Shown: piece by piece, positions 5,764 through 6,290 of the stretch
Layout: every line of letters starts with the position of its first letter
Numbering within the stretch: position 1 is the stretch's first letter
Assembly (NCBI GenBank): GCA_003542955.1
Contig: DPJP01000498.1
Coordinates: forward strand, 1,808 to 8,097
Reading direction: 5' to 3'
Source of the DNA: Armatimonadota bacterium
GTDB lineage: Bacteria; Armatimonadota; Zipacnadia; Zipacnadales; UBA11051
DNA length: 6,290 nucleotides
The notes under the pieces: model-generated
What the model was told of the DNA's origin: nothing
Database searches by the model: none
The model's input: the letters and a program-made list of their open reading frames with translations, nothing else
Made by a program: the position numbers and the translations under genes

Positions 5764-6290
5764 ATGGACGAGAGGATCAAGCTGTTCCAGCTGGCGGGCA
5801 CAAAGGCGGTCGAGTTCCAGCTCCGGTACCTGCAGCCCGACGGCGGATACATCTGGGATGGCTATGCCGACGACGCATTCCACAAGCAGGCATACTCATG
5901 GCAGATGGCGGGACACTTCGCGGAGGCGCATCGCCTGCTGAGCTGGGTGAAGCGGGAGCGTCAACTTCCTGACGGCGAGCTGAAGGCCTACAACGGGGAT
6001 ATCTACAAGTACTCGTGGTTCTTCCAGGGAGCGCACCGTCTGGGCCGCTTTGAGCTTTCCTACCCGGTGATGTCGTTCATCATCTCCTGCCAGACGCCGT
6101 GTGGCGGCTTCCCGCATTTTGCCGCCGACACGTACCTCCGCTCGCTGTCCACCTGCTGGTCGGGTGTCTCCGCAGTCTACTTCAATCGGCTTGATGTCGC
6201 GATGAAAGCCGCCGAATGGGCGATCAGCGTCTACCACCAGCAGCCCGATGAGAGCAGGTTCTACATCCGCACGACCCGCGATGGGCGGCT
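5764..6290 (+). CDS. Alpha/alpha-toroid-like protein (prenyltransferase/cyclase-type repeats), 3'-truncated by window edge
   Basis: The frame is open from ATG 5764 to the window end, giving 175 complete residues; the strong AGGGGG site upstream supports the start. No signal peptide or membrane segment is visible. A Gln-x2/3-Gly motif recurs with regular spacing: Q24-P-D-G-G-Y, Q67-L-P-D-G and Q110-T-P-C-G-G-F, each 43 residues apart, and a degenerate Q160-P-D-E follows. Aromatic-rich helices lie between them (for example YSWQMAG and YSWFFQGAHRLG). This pattern resembles the QW/GGF-type turns of alpha/alpha-toroid proteins such as prenyltransferases, terpene cyclases and related glycan-processing barrels. 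The catalytic part is either absent or lies beyond the window, so no reaction can be named. A sugar epimerase- or glycosidase-like six-hairpin barrel is an alternative. A real gene is likely; function is unknown. Confidence 0.72.
   Translation, partial: MDERIKLFQLAGTKAVEFQLRYLQPDGGYIWDGYADDAFHKQAYSWQMAGHFAEAHRLLSWVKRERQLPDGELKAYNGDIYKYSWFFQGAHRLGRFELSYPVMSFIISCQTPCGGFPHFAADTYLRSLSTCWSGVSAVYFNRLDVAMKAAEWAISVYHQQPDESRFYIRTTRDGR

Noticed and set aside
5896..6237. 113-residue frame on the minus strand, opposite the final gene
   Set aside because: Antisense to a frame with a strong ribosome binding site and periodic motifs; no domain recognised.

Overview
The base composition is high-GC and coding is dense. 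The best clue to the host is the pseudopilin at 4238-4867. Its N-terminus runs from a classic type IV prepilin cleavage site straight into an [12 protein letters not shown] / CLSNVKQ block, and it ends with an H-x9-DG motif. Proteins of this form occur in very large numbers in Armatimonadota and some planctomycete-like lineages, so I infer an uncultured or poorly studied bacterium of the Armatimonadota or a neighbouring group. This is an inference from one protein style, not a phylogenetic placement.

Layout, left to right. (1) Plus strand, 1-2275: an FGGY-family sugar kinase missing its first few codons, coupled by an ATGA overlap to an M55-type (DppA-like) zinc D-aminopeptidase with all expected metal and catalytic residues. 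(2) Plus strand, 2353-4142: a compact ABC/AAA_21-type ATPase coupled by a GTGA overlap to a DUF4276 protein. This two-gene ATPase plus TOPRIM-like cassette resembles split OLD/PARIS-style anti-phage modules, and it is the best candidate here for an undescribed system. (3) A perfect 13-bp hairpin at 4178-4207 separates it from the convergent minus-strand pseudopilin gene. (4) Minus strand, 5136-5534: a small exported or membrane-anchored single-cluster ferredoxin with an additional N-terminal four-cysteine motif, followed by a hairpin. (5) A 229-bp divergent intergenic region (5535-5763) with a long imperfect inverted repeat that folds best as plus-strand RNA. (6) Plus strand, 5764 to the window end: the N-terminal 175 residues of an alpha/alpha-toroid-like protein carrying a Gln/Gly motif with a 43-residue period.

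How the genes may work together: kinase and peptidase are translationally coupled and probably act in one catabolic or salvage process whose substrate is not evident. ATPase and DUF4276 are likewise coupled and probably form one complex. The pseudopilin, ferredoxin and toroid genes look like independent units. No tRNA, rRNA, CRISPR array, insertion sequence or integrase is visible. Every gap between genes is shorter than 300 bases.
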